64,000 bases of DNA from Rhyacophila brunnea (Eukaryota > Arthropoda > Insecta > Trichoptera > Rhyacophilidae). Made by a program: the position numbers and the translations under genes. Shown one piece after another: positions 20,625 to 31,140 of this stretch (position 1 is its first letter; every line of letters begins with the position of its first letter). The stretch is from NCBI GenBank assembly GCA_022495005.1, contig JAGYXB010001000.1, positions 682,001 through 746,000 on the forward strand, written 5' to 3'. A model generated the notes under the pieces. The model was not told the origin of the DNA. It did no database searches and was given only the letters and a program-made list of their open reading frames with translations.

Positions 20625-22486
20625 TGTTGTTGCCTGAATATTATGCGTAGAAGCATTTTCTGATAAATAATTTCTAATTAAATTTCCAGTTGAATTGAAG
20701 CAGTCAAGCATATTGTCAGAGGCATATTTTAATTTTCTATCCTTTCCGAATTCTCGCATAGCTACGTTAGCGTGCTTGCTGGTAGGCTCGGTGTTCATGT
20801 CGCGTTTACAATGCGAACAAGAGTTTAAAATTTTACGAATAACATATCCAGCGGTGTACATTTTACCACTCGCAAAGGTTAAATTATCTTCCAAATAATC
20901 CTCTGAAATTATGCCTGAAATGCTTTCATCAAGGTTTTGTGGGGTGTCATCGGTTTGTTTTAAAAATCCTAATAAATTCTCAAAAAGACCATCAGCATCG
21001 TCTTTCTCACAATTATTTCTGATGGAATATCTAGACATTAAATTGTTAATCAAAAGACTTTTAAAGGATCCTGAAAACTGACATGGTGGCTTCTTATACT
21101 GTCAAAGAAATTTTCCAACGAATCCTGGTTGAAATTACGAAAAGCTACATACTCAAAACCTTCATCATGCAACGTATCCAATATTTTAATGCAACCAGCC
21201 AAAGTTTTTTTTCCAATTCAGACGTGATGGCACCTTTGGCACTGGATTTTTATGTTGGTCTACAAATTGCATCTGTCCAATTTTTACTATACTATCAAAC
21301 CAGAATTGTCGGTGCAATGACTCCTTTGAATCGCAAACCCTCTTCGTTTTCCAATACGGATGTGGTTTCAGTGGGGTTCCATTCACAGAGTCAAAAAGGT
21401 CATCCCAAAACAAAAGAATATTGCCGGCATATTCAGCTTCTCTTGGGATGATTTATCCGGTTGGCATCACTATCCCTGGAATCGAAATAAAAAGATATTC
21501 AGTATCTTCTGAAAATAGTATCTACTCGCCTAGCTCATTCGGTGTACTTCCATGTACACTTTATAATTAGGAAATTACTCTTTATATGTAATTAAATAAA
21601 TTTGAATGACTTTGCAGCAGGGTTAATTCAGGTTGAAATATTTAATTAATCCATGATGGCATAACTGATATGTAACTTTAAAATTATAAATGCCTTTTTA
21701 AATTATTTTAGTGTATTATAAAAATAATCAGATTTTGAATTAACAAAGTTACCTCATGTGGCACAGAACACAACACCAGGTGGCTGCCAAACTTCTGGCT
21801 TAGCACTTGGGCACAAGTCGACACCTTCATCTTGTTCATTTTCGATGCAAAAATATGTGTCTCATTTATTTTGGGAATAAGCCTCAAATTGCCGACGTTC
21901 GCCTGATCTATCTTATACAGATCAATAATATGTTTCCACGATGCGTACCTAATTGTCGTGCCATCGTAATACATAAGGTCTTTTGTCATCAAGTTATTTC
22001 TTATTCCTTTGGGTTTTAAATTACATGATTTTAATTGGAGTTTGAAAAAGTCTCACTGTACTTTTGACAGGCCTTTGGTGGCTTGAACGAAGGTTAGTGA
22101 ATCTGCAAATTTTTCTGCCCCCTTTATCCTATGCTTGAAGTTCGTCTAATTTCTTCGTCAGATGTATTTTTCCAAATGCAAACACTTGCGGCGATACATT
22201 CGAGCCTTGGGTTTGACACCCATCAGATTCATAGGAAAATTTTCAGATGTACGATCTGCAAAAGACACATTATACGGCTTATGAAACATACAAATTAATA
22301 CATTATTATTTAGCAACATGTCTACATAGTATATAGGTATGAGGTACTATGTGAATTCTAGCTTAATCATATTAACTAGCTGGGAAAGCTGGCCCTCGCT
22401 AGTAAAAATAATTGACAATATGATTATAATTTAATGTATGGATATACAAACGTGGTATTTAGGTACATGAACCATTATGTTATAAT

Positions 22487-23581
22487 CAGTGGCGGCCGGT
22501 GGTCTTCAGAATAGCATTTTCTGGTAGTGCGCAATGGTTTACCTTCTATACCCAGCATTGGAGTATAGGGCAAGCACAAGTTCACGCCACTTCCCTCGGT
22601 TCAACGCCAACTCTTGCGCCTCCTACCATGTCAGACCTGCAGCACGTAGGTCGCTTTTGTAGCACCGCTGCAGGGTGAGGGAGGGCCGGCCATGGCAACG
22701 GAACCCTTGAGGCTGTGCTATAAGGGTACGTAGTGTCGCAATCTTTGGCGGCATCAGGAACACTTGTCCTAGCCACGTAAAGGTCGTAAAGCGTCTCTCC
22801 ATGATTACCTTGGAACCCTTGAGGCTGTGCTATAAGGGTACGTAGTGTCGCAATCTTTGGCGGCATCAGGAACACTTGTCCTAGCCACGTAAAGGTCGTA
22901 AAGCGTCTCTCCATGATTACCTTAATCACCGAAGGCTGCCGTGTCAATAAGCTAGGATAATATCTTATTGTAAAAAGACCGAAACGATGAACTTCTCCAA
23001 AGGTAAATTAAATATGTCTTTGTTTATTTATTATATTTTTTGAAAAGAGTTTTTAAACAGTTCAAATGATTTAATATCAATAAAGAAAAATAAATGTCAC
23101 GGTTTACGACTTTACGCTCTGGGCAAACAATGCTTCAGCCAAATAAATAACCGCTGATGTGTTTTTTTGTTTACTGAATGTGTTTGAGTGGTTTAGAAAT
23201 AAATGCGGTAGTTTGTATTTTCGTAAAAGTTTGGCGATTCATTAAATCTTAAATGTGAAATTGTTAAAAATTAACTCGCCAACATTGTTATAAAACAGAA
23301 ACTGGCGTTTTTGTTTCTAGAGTCCTAATTTTGTGCGCCGATCTAAAAGTGTATAAAAAATTCTACACAAACGTCATTAAGAAGTATATAATGACCTCAT
23401 TGTAATCCTGTGCAAACTGAAAATCTGTTTGGATCGTAATCGCTTTGCGCACAAACGGGAGTATTGTTCACAGTTCGCGAAGTGAGTGATACACGTATGA
23501 ATAACAATGAAAAGTTGAGCGATGTCTTCAAAGATGCAGGCGGTGCGTAGCACTTGGATGGTATTAGAGGAGCCGCCGCTG
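22487..23581. mobile_element. Non-autonomous hAT inside the P-like transposase gene
   Basis: CAGTGGCGGCCGGTGG at the left and GAGCCGCCGCTG at the right, flanked by the exact octamer gttataat (22479-22486, 23582-23589). No transposase is recognisable. It carries the 112-bp tandem duplication. Confidence 0.85.
22700..22923. repeat. 112-bp tandem duplication within the hAT
   Basis: Copies at 22700-22811 and 22812-22923 appear identical (start GGAACCCTTGAGG, end CCATGATTACCTT). The flanks are unique. Confidence 0.9.
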
Positions 23582-23904
23582 GTTATAATATATAAGTAAA
23601 TGTAAAATGCATAAGGTGGATTGGAGTTTCAAATATGAGATTAATCTAATTTTCAATAAAAATATGTATATCTAGATGTTTAAATCGCTCACCTTTGATA
23701 AAAGCAGGTATTGCTAACGGACTGCAAGGGATCACAAGATAAATATTAGGCGATGATCCAGAGGGAATCGCAAGATCAATAATAGGCGATGATTCAGAGG
23801 GATTCACACTACAATAATTATCAGAAATATCGCGTGCTTCAAAATTGAATACTATTCTATGAGTGGAAGGATCATTTTCTTCCATCAGATTTATGTCTGA
23901 ATCA

Positions 23905-24147
23905 CTATCTGATAATGGGGTTGTCAAGTTTTGAGATGGACACACCCATTTTTAGCTTCTTTCTACAGTAGTCTGTCAGGAGAAAATGATTTCTGCACCC
24001 TCCCACGTTATCAGGTGATTTTAACAGTTTAATTGTACTATTGCCGATTAAATTGATCCATTGCCGTCGTTGGTAGTCTGCCTTTGGTAATGCGTGACGG
24101 ATCACTCCCTTAATTTTGCAATCTGGTACCCAGCAATGACGGGGCAT
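23905..24147 (-). pseudogene. THAP zinc finger exon of the P-like element
   Basis: Starts at the ATG complementary to 24145-24147. The C2CH signature is visible: Cys5 and Cys10 in MPRHCWVPDC, Trp30 in RRQWINLIG, and Cys51/His54 in CRNHF. HALPK takes the place of the usual FHxFP. THAP domains bind DNA at element ends. The reading frame shifts at about 23930-23945 into an acidic Ser/Asp-rich stretch (SDSDSDINLMEEND), either a real frameshift or a short unrecognised intron. Confidence 0.8.
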
Positions 24148-24244
24148 CCTGAAATTCTGGAATGATCTGCAATCAATCTGGAATATCACATAGGTAATAG
24201 TTGTTTGGAAGTATCAATTTCATCGAATACTATTGTATGACATT

Positions 24245-24360
24245 CAATATCATCACACATTTTTTGTATTGTATTATCGTTTGGCTTCTTTTGTTTATCA
24301 ATATCATCACACATTTTTTGTATTGTATTATCATTTGGCGTCTTTTGTTCTCCAATATCG
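24245..24360. repeat. 54-bp tandem duplication
   Basis: Two copies starting CAATATCATCACACATTTTT at 24245 and 24299, with a few substitutions, then a short third start at 24353. Confidence 0.8.
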
Positions 24361-24459
24361 TAGGTACCGAAAAATTAAAATGATTAAATTTACTATAACT
24401 TGCTTTGTTAAATTTTTTAAAATGTTCGGTGTAGTACGAGACTTTATTTTCCATTGATT

Positions 24460-25900
24460 ACGAAAACCCCTCAATTGCATCAAATAATATGCATTGTGTT
24501 ACTGCTCGAGTAGTTAATTCATATTGAAATAACTGGCATAGCACTATTTATCAGATTCAAAGTAAGATCAAATTATGTTTCTAAAAAATGTTTCTCATGC
24601 GATAGTATATTATTTTACACTAATATATCAAACAGTTGTCTTGTACAACAAAATTAACAGATGTAATACACAATACACACCAATTTTATAATATTATTCT
24701 GGTAGTCAAGTACAATAAAATATAATTAATAATAAAATCCGTAACGTTGTAATTTCAATTTTTCAAAGCAAAATATGGCAGTTGGCAATTGGAAATGTCA
24801 AACGTTACTGAATAATTTGAAATAATTTGCTATTTCGGATAAACTTCACCCTGATTGATGATTGGCTAACCATGGTTCAACACCATAGATAACGATAAAA
24901 TATCTTATTTATGAACCATATATTAATTAATATTATCGGCTTACAGCCACCTGGCGACATGCCGACCAAACACACGAAAACACGTAACCGAAAATTTGAT
25001 TGTATGGAACTTTCACCCCCCCTGATTATGATTGTACTTCAATGTTGAAACAATATGCGAGTTACTCGCATATTTTGACTGTACTGTTGAAGTCCGAAAA
25101 TGCAACTCATTTGTTGCCTGTTATTTCCACCTAGTATTATTGTCTATGGTATACAAATGAACATAGACAATAATACGTCGGTTGTAGAGTTGGGCAAACC
25201 TCTACAATCCTTTGCTTTGTTATTAAATTATCTGCCACCCAATAACCCCAAAACACAAGTCGGGATAATTGAACGACATTACCATTGGCGGCTGCTCCCT
25301 TAGGTCAATTGGTCAATGACCCTACAAAAATAAATATGTAGGTTATAATCTAAGATGTAGGTAAAATGTCTTATAATTATCGGCTAACTCGTCAACTCGG
25401 GACGCACGCTAACCGTGTGTATAAAATTTAAACAGAAGGAATCACGATCGGTCGCTGTATAGTGTATACCTCGGGTCATTTCAGAATCTGCCGGGATAAC
25501 ATATTTATAAATATTTCTCTTTCTCTCTCATTTTTCATGTCAGACGAAGAGAAGAGAAGCACAAAGACTTTTTCTTTTTCTTCATATTATTTTGTCGCCG
25601 CATTAGGCGTCATTTAGGTCATTGCCAAAAATGAAAGAGATGTATATTTTCAATGTGTTAAAATGAAACAGGTATAAAATGCCGTACTGATACCCTCGCG
25701 ACCTCAGCGAGCGTGTTTTGTTTTGTTAAACCTTTTTATACTTATTTGTTATCGCTTCCTATTGTCTGAAATTTTCATATGCAATTTCAATGTTTGTATG
25801 CAGTTTAGTTTAAATCCATCCTTAGAGTAATACGCATCGACTGCATTCATTGTGTTGAACCATTGTATACAAGTTATCGATTAAAATGTCATCTGCTATA
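24460..25900. other. Non-coding spacer with two strong hairpins
   Basis: No gene seen. Hairpin 1: AATATGCGAG / CTCGCATATT with a 3-nt loop (25053-25075). Hairpin 2: GTATTATTGTCTATG at 25134-25148 and its exact complement at 25162-25176 with a 13-nt loop. They could be remnants of foldback elements. Confidence 0.55.
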
Positions 25901-26837
25901 TTAACCCTTTTACTCCCACGGGGCCGATATTTCGGCCCACCATACCTATGCGAAAACTCCATCTGGGTCGATCCATCGGCCGAAAGTTTGGAACCAACAT
26001 TGTGTTGAGTGTGAGTAACATTTATTTTAGTGTCGGCTTTATTTATAATTATGTCACACCCTATTAACTCACAAGTCATAATTGCTCTGCTGTCGAACTT
26101 GAGACCAAAGAGGGTCATAAAAATAATAAAACATTATTTTTATGACACATTTTAAATTCTGATATTTCTTTTAGTTGTTTTATGATTCATATATCACATT
26201 ACAAAATGAAGTTTGTAATTTTTGAACTAACAATGGATGCCACTGTACTTTTGGTAAGATGGTGAAAAAATACATAAATATAAATATTATTATAAATGAT
26301 TTAGTGCTTTGAGACTTATTTTTTGAAATTACTTCATTCCATATCAGTTAGTCGTCGATACTGTATCGAATTCTCTTTCGATTTTGTGAATTGAATAATA
26401 TTCTTGAATACCTTGGACACTATACGATTTTTTTTTGATTACTTTATAAAAATTCTATTTCATAGATAAATAATAATTTGTTTATTTTTTTTTCTGTTAC
26501 TACATAAGGATAGATTATATTATAAAATTTGATAAATCAATTATAAACAAAAAAATGTTGTCACACTTGTTTTGTTGTTCAAACATAGTTTTATCCGTTC
26601 ATTTCTAAATAAATATTGATACATTATTTTTTTCTTTTGTTTTATTGATGTAAACTATCAATATTATTACTTATTATTGCTTTATACACCATTGAGAACA
26701 CACAAAAAAGTTTCAAATTTTTAAAACATGTGTAGAATTAGTTATTTAAAAAAAACTAAATCTACGATTTGTTGTCAAAAAACGCTTGGGAGTTTTCGCA
26801 TATGCTAGGCTAAATCAGCTGGGAGTAAAAGAGTTAA
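25901..26837. mobile_element. piggyBac-type MITE (TTAACCCTTTTACTCCCA)
   Basis: TTAA at 25901-25904 and 26834-26837. Ends TTAACCCTTTTACTCCCA and, inverted, TTAACTCTTTTACTCCCA: 17 of 18 match. A second inverted block TATGCGAAAACTCC lies 50-60 bp inside each end. The left end also holds a short hairpin GGGCCGA-TATT-TCGGCCC (25921-25938). Length 937 bp, no convincing ORF. The ends differ from both full-length piggyBac copies here, so it belongs to another piggyBac family. Confidence 0.87.
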
Positions 26838-27174
26838 TCATAAAATTTACCTTCTAATAAAATCAGTGAAAATATAAAAAGTGTTTTATATATATAAATG
26901 ATCCCGCCGTTCCATAACAGTACACAACACTTTTTCTGACAGTGACAGTTAAATGAAAAATGAAGCTAAAAGGCTACGGTGTTTTTATTAAATGTGTTTG
27001 ATTGTTTGATGTGAAATCGACATTTTTTTGAAGGGTAACTAGGTAAGTACCTATCTATAACAATTTCTAGCACTTCTTTTATAATGTATAAAAACCCAAT
27101 CTGCAATACGTTTTTTAAGTATACAACGAAAGGCCAAGTTCATATATTATAATTACTTATTTAAAAATAACCTA
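26838..27174. other. Spacer, nothing recognised
   Basis: AT-rich sequence between the MITE and the zinc-finger module. Confidence 0.35.
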
Positions 27175-27780
27175 CTACATGTTGAAACCCAGGGCCGTCA
27201 AAAATAACGACGTGCATCTTGTGCACTTGTGGTTATGCAAACGATTAATGTGTCGTTTTAATTGCCCCGGGGTGCTGTAAGTATTTTGGCATGTCGGACA
27301 CGTAACATCAGGCTCATGTATATGCATGTGTTTCCGAAGGGTCGACCGCGTTTTGAAGCTGTGACGACATGTTGTGCACTGGTGCGGTCGCACCCACGGG
27401 TGTGCTTCTCCCTCGTGCGCAACAAGCTCCCACAGATGGTTGAAATGTACTAGGCATATTCCACAGGTCCCCCGTGGACTACATGACATTTTGCATCGTT
27501 TGCATATATGATTATGCAAATGTTTGACGTGTGCCTTAAGTTGTTTCTGTGTGTTGTATTGTTTGGCATATGTGGGGCAAATTACATCTGGCTCGTGGGT
27601 TTTTTCGTGTTCCCTAAGGCTCGACCGTGTTTTGTACGAGTGATGACAAGTCATGCACTCGTACGGTCGGAGCCGCGGGTGTTCCAATTTCCGTCCGGGT
27701 GATTTGGGGGAGTGTGTCTTATTCTTATCGAGGTCGGAGCATGACCAGATGTGGACGCCAGTAGGGATGTGGTGATGGGA
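27175..27780 (-). CDS. C2H2 zinc-finger module with Gag-tail linker
   Basis: Minus-strand frame, open from about 27780 to the stop at 27175. Starts with a linker reading KTHSPKSPGRK, which is nearly the linker at the end of the Gag-like frame near 31.2 kb. Then two rounds of one finger set follow: CMTCHHSYKTRSSLREHEKTH, a damaged finger (CPTYAKQYNT, second Cys lost), a partial CKRC, then CGICLVHFNHLWELVAHEG, CTTCRHSFKTRSTLRKHMH, CPTCQNTYSTPGQLKRHINR and a partial CTRC, ending ALGFNM. Repeated spacing EPDVxCPTC is odd for classical TGEKP-linked fingers. Probably a nucleic-acid binding protein or a Gag extension. No clear start codon, so it may be an internal or terminal exon. Confidence 0.6.
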   Translation of the reverse strand, partial: SHHHIPTGVHIWSCSDLDKNKTHSPKSPGRKLEHPRLRPYECMTCHHSYKTRSSLREHEKTHEPDVICPTYAKQYNTQKQLKAHVKHLHNHICKRCKMSCSPRGTCGICLVHFNHLWELVAHEGEAHPWVRPHQCTTCRHSFKTRSTLRKHMHIHEPDVTCPTCQNTYSTPGQLKRHINRLHNHKCTRCTSLFLTALGFNM

Positions 27781-28104
27781 GGGTCAGGGCCTTCCCGAGG
27801 AGGCGGTGGGGTGCGTTGCATGGTGCAAGGCTCCGGCTAGTACTGGTAGTGAGCAGTGATGAGTTTGGTAGGTGGTCAGTATTGGTGACACGGTCGGTAG
27901 TTTGACGGGCTTAGTAGTGTAAGTGTTTAACACTTTTTTGATCAAGTGGGAGTTGGTGAGTGGGTAGGCACTCAGCAGGGGTGTCAAACTCGGGGTCCGG
28001 ATGGGGGCCCTTGGCTTTCAGGCAGGGAAGGTCAATATTGGGCCCGCGGTCCAAAAATGGTCCCTGAATGTTTTGATTCGTGCTGATTGCTTGTTGAGAC
28101 GTCA

Positions 28105-28503
28105 CTAGATGTTAAAGCCCAGGGCCGCCAATAGACGACGCCACCTATGATGAGTCGTGTTGTGCTCTAACAACTCTTCAGACGTCAAGAATGACGAGCT
28201 ACATCTTGTGCATGGATGATAATGCAGTCTTTTAATATGCGCCTTCAATTGCTTCTGGGTGCTATAAAATTTTTCGTACGTGGGGCAAGGGACGTCAGGG
28301 TCATGTATTTTTCATGCTCGCGTAGGCTCGACCGCGTTTTGAACGAGTGCCTACATGTCGTGCACTGGTGTTGTCGAACCCACGGGTGTGATTCTCCCTC
28401 GTGCTTAATGAGCTCCCACAGATGGTCAAAATGTAACAGGCACACCTTACAGGTGCCCTCTAAAAACAGAATGCGAATGCCGTTTCGCTCCCTTGATGGG
28501 ACC
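28105..28503 (-). pseudogene. C2H2 zinc-finger exon, unit A, frameshifted
   Basis: Same exon as unit B, but one base is missing in the stretch TCATGTATTTTTCATG (about 28302-28317), so the frame leaves the finger register after SSLREHEK and ends early. The rest, through to LGFNI at the stop (28105-28107), is still present in the shifted frame. Otherwise almost identical to unit B. Confidence 0.75.
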
Positions 28504-29433
28504 AAAACCTCAGCAAAAACAAAAATTAATACCCAATCGAATACAGTTGTGCGAACGACAAAAATCTCCCATCTCTCTTTAACTACTGTCTGAAAGTAAC
28601 CTGTCTCTTCTCACCCATCTGTAGCTTTCTACTTGAGGGTGGGTTGTCTTGACTGACGGTTCGCAAGCTGCGTCTTGACCTTTTTTTTTACCTGGTTTGA
28701 GTGTTTTCAAGCATTCTCCCAATTTTACTTCATTGAAAGAATTATTTACCTAGTAGGTATTGTTTTTAAAATATTTTAACAAAATAACTAAACACATTAT
28801 ACCTACATCGTATGGCTTAGATTGAATTTAGTTTGCTTCTAATGTTTATAACAAGAGTTTATAAGTGATCGACATTTAATGTTGACAGCTGATAATTAGT
28901 AATTAAGAATGATAATAATTATTCTTTTTGTCGTAAGATTTGCACTCATGGTTGCTTCATTTTTAAAATTGAATTGTAGAACTTCTAATGACGCTAGGTT
29001 TATAATTGTTGCTTCTAGAAATAATTAATGTATAAAAAAATGCAGGATTTCATTTTATATTAATAGCTAATTTGTCGTGACGTTTTTGGAAAATAGTAGG
29101 GATGTGGTGATGGGAGGGTCAGGGCCTTCCCGGGGAGGCGGTGGGGTGCGTTGCATGGTGCAAGGCTAGTACTGGTAGTGAGCAGTGATGAGTTTGGTAG
29201 GTGGTCAGTATTGGTGACACGGTCGGTAGTTTGACGGGCTTAGTAGTGTAAGTGTTTAACACTTTTTTGATCAAGTGGGAGTTGGTGAGTGGGTAGGCAC
29301 TCAGCAGTAGTGTCAAACTCGGGGTCCGGATAGGGGCCCTTGGCTTTCAGGCAGGGAAGGTCAATGTTGGGCCCGCGGTCCAAAAATGGTCCCTGAATGT
29401 TTTTATTCGTGCTGATTGCTTGTTGAGACGTCA

Positions 29434-29838
29434 CTAGATGTTAAAGCCCAGGGCCGCCAATAGACGACGCCATCTATGATGAATCGTGTTGTGCTCTAAC
29501 AACTCTTCAGACGTCATGAATGACAAGCTACATCTTGTGCATGGATGATAATGCAGTCTTTTAATATGCGCCTTCAATTGTTTCTGGGTGCTGTACAATT
29601 TTTCGCACGTGGGGCAAGGGACGTCAGGGTCGTGTATCTTTTCATGCTCGCGTAGGCTCGACCGCGTTTTGAACGAGTGCCTACATGTCGTGCACTGGTG
29701 TTGTCGAACCCACGGGTGTGATTCTCCCTCGTGCTTAATGAGCTCCCACAGATGGTCAAAATGTAACAGGCACACCTTACAGGTGCCCTCTAAAAACAGA
29801 ATGCGAATGCCGTTTCGCTCCCTTGATGGGACCAAAAC
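29434..29838 (-). CDS. C2H2 zinc-finger exon, unit B (four fingers)
   Basis: 135 residues from a likely splice acceptor (TTTTTGTTTTTGCTGAG ending at 29839) to the stop at 29434. Fingers in order: CKVCLLHFDHLWELIKHEG-ESH, CTTCRHSFKTRSSLREHEKIH, CPTCEKLYSTQKQLKAHIKR-LH, CTRCSLSFMTSEELLEHNT-IHH, then ALGFNI. No methionine start near the 5' edge, consistent with an exon spliced to an upstream shared part; the tandem layout recalls alternative terminal finger exons of genes such as lola. Alternatively it is a transposon-derived Gag extension. The 3' flank (29096-29433) is conserved in all units. Confidence 0.65.
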   Translation of the reverse strand, partial: VLVPSRERNGIRILFLEGTCKVCLLHFDHLWELIKHEGESHPWVRQHQCTTCRHSFKTRSSLREHEKIHDPDVPCPTCEKLYSTQKQLKAHIKRLHYHPCTRCSLSFMTSEELLEHNTIHHRWRRLLAALGFNI

Positions 29839-30761
29839 CTCAGCAAAAACAAAAATTAATACCCAATCGAATACAGTTGTGCGAACGACAAAAATCTCCC
29901 ATCTCTCTTTAACTACTGTCTGAAAGTAACCTGTCTCTTCTCACCCATCTGTAGCTTTCTACTTGAGGGTGGGTTGTCTTGACTGACGGTTCGCAAGCTG
30001 CGTCTTGACCTTTTTTTTTACCTGGTTTGAGTGTTTTCAAGCATTCTCCCAATTTTACTTCATTGAAAGAATTATTTACCTAGTAGGTATTGTTTTTAAA
30101 ATATTTTAACAAAATAACTAAACACATTATACCTACATCGTATGGCTTAGATTGAATTTAGTTTGCTTCTAATGTTTATAACAAGAGTTTATAAGTGATC
30201 GACATTTAATGTTGACAGCTGATAATTAGTAATTAAGAATGATAATAATTATTCTTTTTGTCGTAAGATTTGCACTCATGGTTGCTTCATTTTTGAAATT
30301 GAATTGTAGAACTTCTAATGACGCTAGGTTTATAATTGTTGCTTCTAGAAATAATTAATGTATAAAAAAATGCAGGATTTCATTTTATATTAATAGCTAA
30401 TTTGTCGTGACGTTTTTGGAAAATAGTAGGGATGTGGTGATGGGAGGGTCAGGGTCTTCCCGGGGAGGCGGTGGGGTGCGTTGCATGGTGCAAGGCTCCG
30501 GCTAGTACTGGTAGTGAGCAGTGATGAGTTTGGTAGGTGGTCAGTATTGGTGACACGGTCGGTAGTTTGACGGGCTTAGTAGTATAAGTGTTAACACTTT
30601 TTTGATGAAGTGGGAGTTGGTGAGTGGGTAGGCACTCAGCAGTAGTGTCAAACTCGGGGTCCGGATAGGGGCCCTTGGCTTTCAGGCAGGGAAGGTCAAT
30701 ATTGGGCCCGCGGTCCAAAAATGGTCCCTGAATGTTTTGATTCGTGCTTGTTGAGACGTCA

Positions 30762-31115
30762 CTAGATGTTAAAGCCCAGGGTCGCCAATGCACCACGCCA
30801 TCTATGTGCTGATGTTACATGTGACGTGTGCTCTCCAATTGTTAAAAAATGCATCCCACATCTCCTGCATATATGGCAATGCATCCTTTTTACATGTCTT
30901 TTTAGCGTTTTAATTGTACTATAAAATTTTCCACATGTGGGGCAAATTACATCGGGTTCATGGATTTTTTTATGTTCCCTTAGGCTTGATTGGGATTTGT
31001 ACAAGTGATGACAAGTCATGCACTCGTACGGTCGGAGCCGCGGGTGTTGTTCGGTCTCGTGTTTGGTTAATTCCCACAGATGATCGAAAAATGAGGAACA
31101 CACTTTGCACTTGCC
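30762..31115 (-). CDS. C2H2 zinc-finger module, unit C (diverged)
   Basis: Reads NRKRGKCKVCSSFFDHLWEL, then CMTCHHLYKSQSSLREHKK, CPTCGKFYSTIKTLKRHVKR, CRRCGMHFLTIGEHTSHVT-SAH and ends LATLGFNI. Four fingers in the same order and spacing as unit B but clearly diverged, closer to the first half of the 27.2 kb module (RLRPYECMTCHH). It directly follows the Gag-like frame at 31141-31512 with one frameshift between them. Its 3' flank is nearly identical to units A and B. Confidence 0.65.
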   Translation of the reverse strand, partial: GKCKVCSSFFDHLWELTKHETEQHPRLRPYECMTCHHLYKSQSSLREHKKIHEPDVICPTCGKFYSTIKTLKRHVKRMHCHICRRCGMHFLTIGEHTSHVTSAHRWRGALATLGFNI

Positions 31116-31140
31116 CCTTTTTCGGTTCTGGCTGGCTCGT

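Larger units (their letters stand above)
19870..24147 (-). pseudogene. P-element / THAP9-like transposase, split by two insertions
   Basis: Minus-strand order matches THAP9-type proteins: THAP finger (24147-23905), acidic linker (to 23646), then ARMYRRKCLHLEKY and FLKLQLKSC-like text (22230-22030), MYYDGTTIRYASWKHIIDLY and SKMNKMKVSTCAQVLSQKFG (21980-21752, ending at a GTAACT donor). Next come LFWDDLFDSVNGTPLK (21430-21370), the FNQDSLENFF-type block, LLINNLMSRYSIRNNCEKDD (21060-21000), FASGKMYTAGYVIRKIL and LNSC, and CPLHKEKIKDRFIKCM to the end near 19870. P-type transposases use GTP and a DDE-like site. Interruptions: piggyBac MITE 20074-20624 and hAT 22487-23581. Frameshifts at several points make it inactive. 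Confidence 0.82.
27761..30787. repeat. Tandem array of about 1.33 kb units (two full, one partial)
   Basis: Units begin GTAGGGATGTGGTGATGGG at 27761, 29096 and 30426 (periods 1335 and 1330). Units A and B differ by few substitutions and small indels over their whole length, including the zinc-finger exon. The third start matches only to about 30787, after which the sequence turns into a diverged zinc-finger module. Confidence 0.9.
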
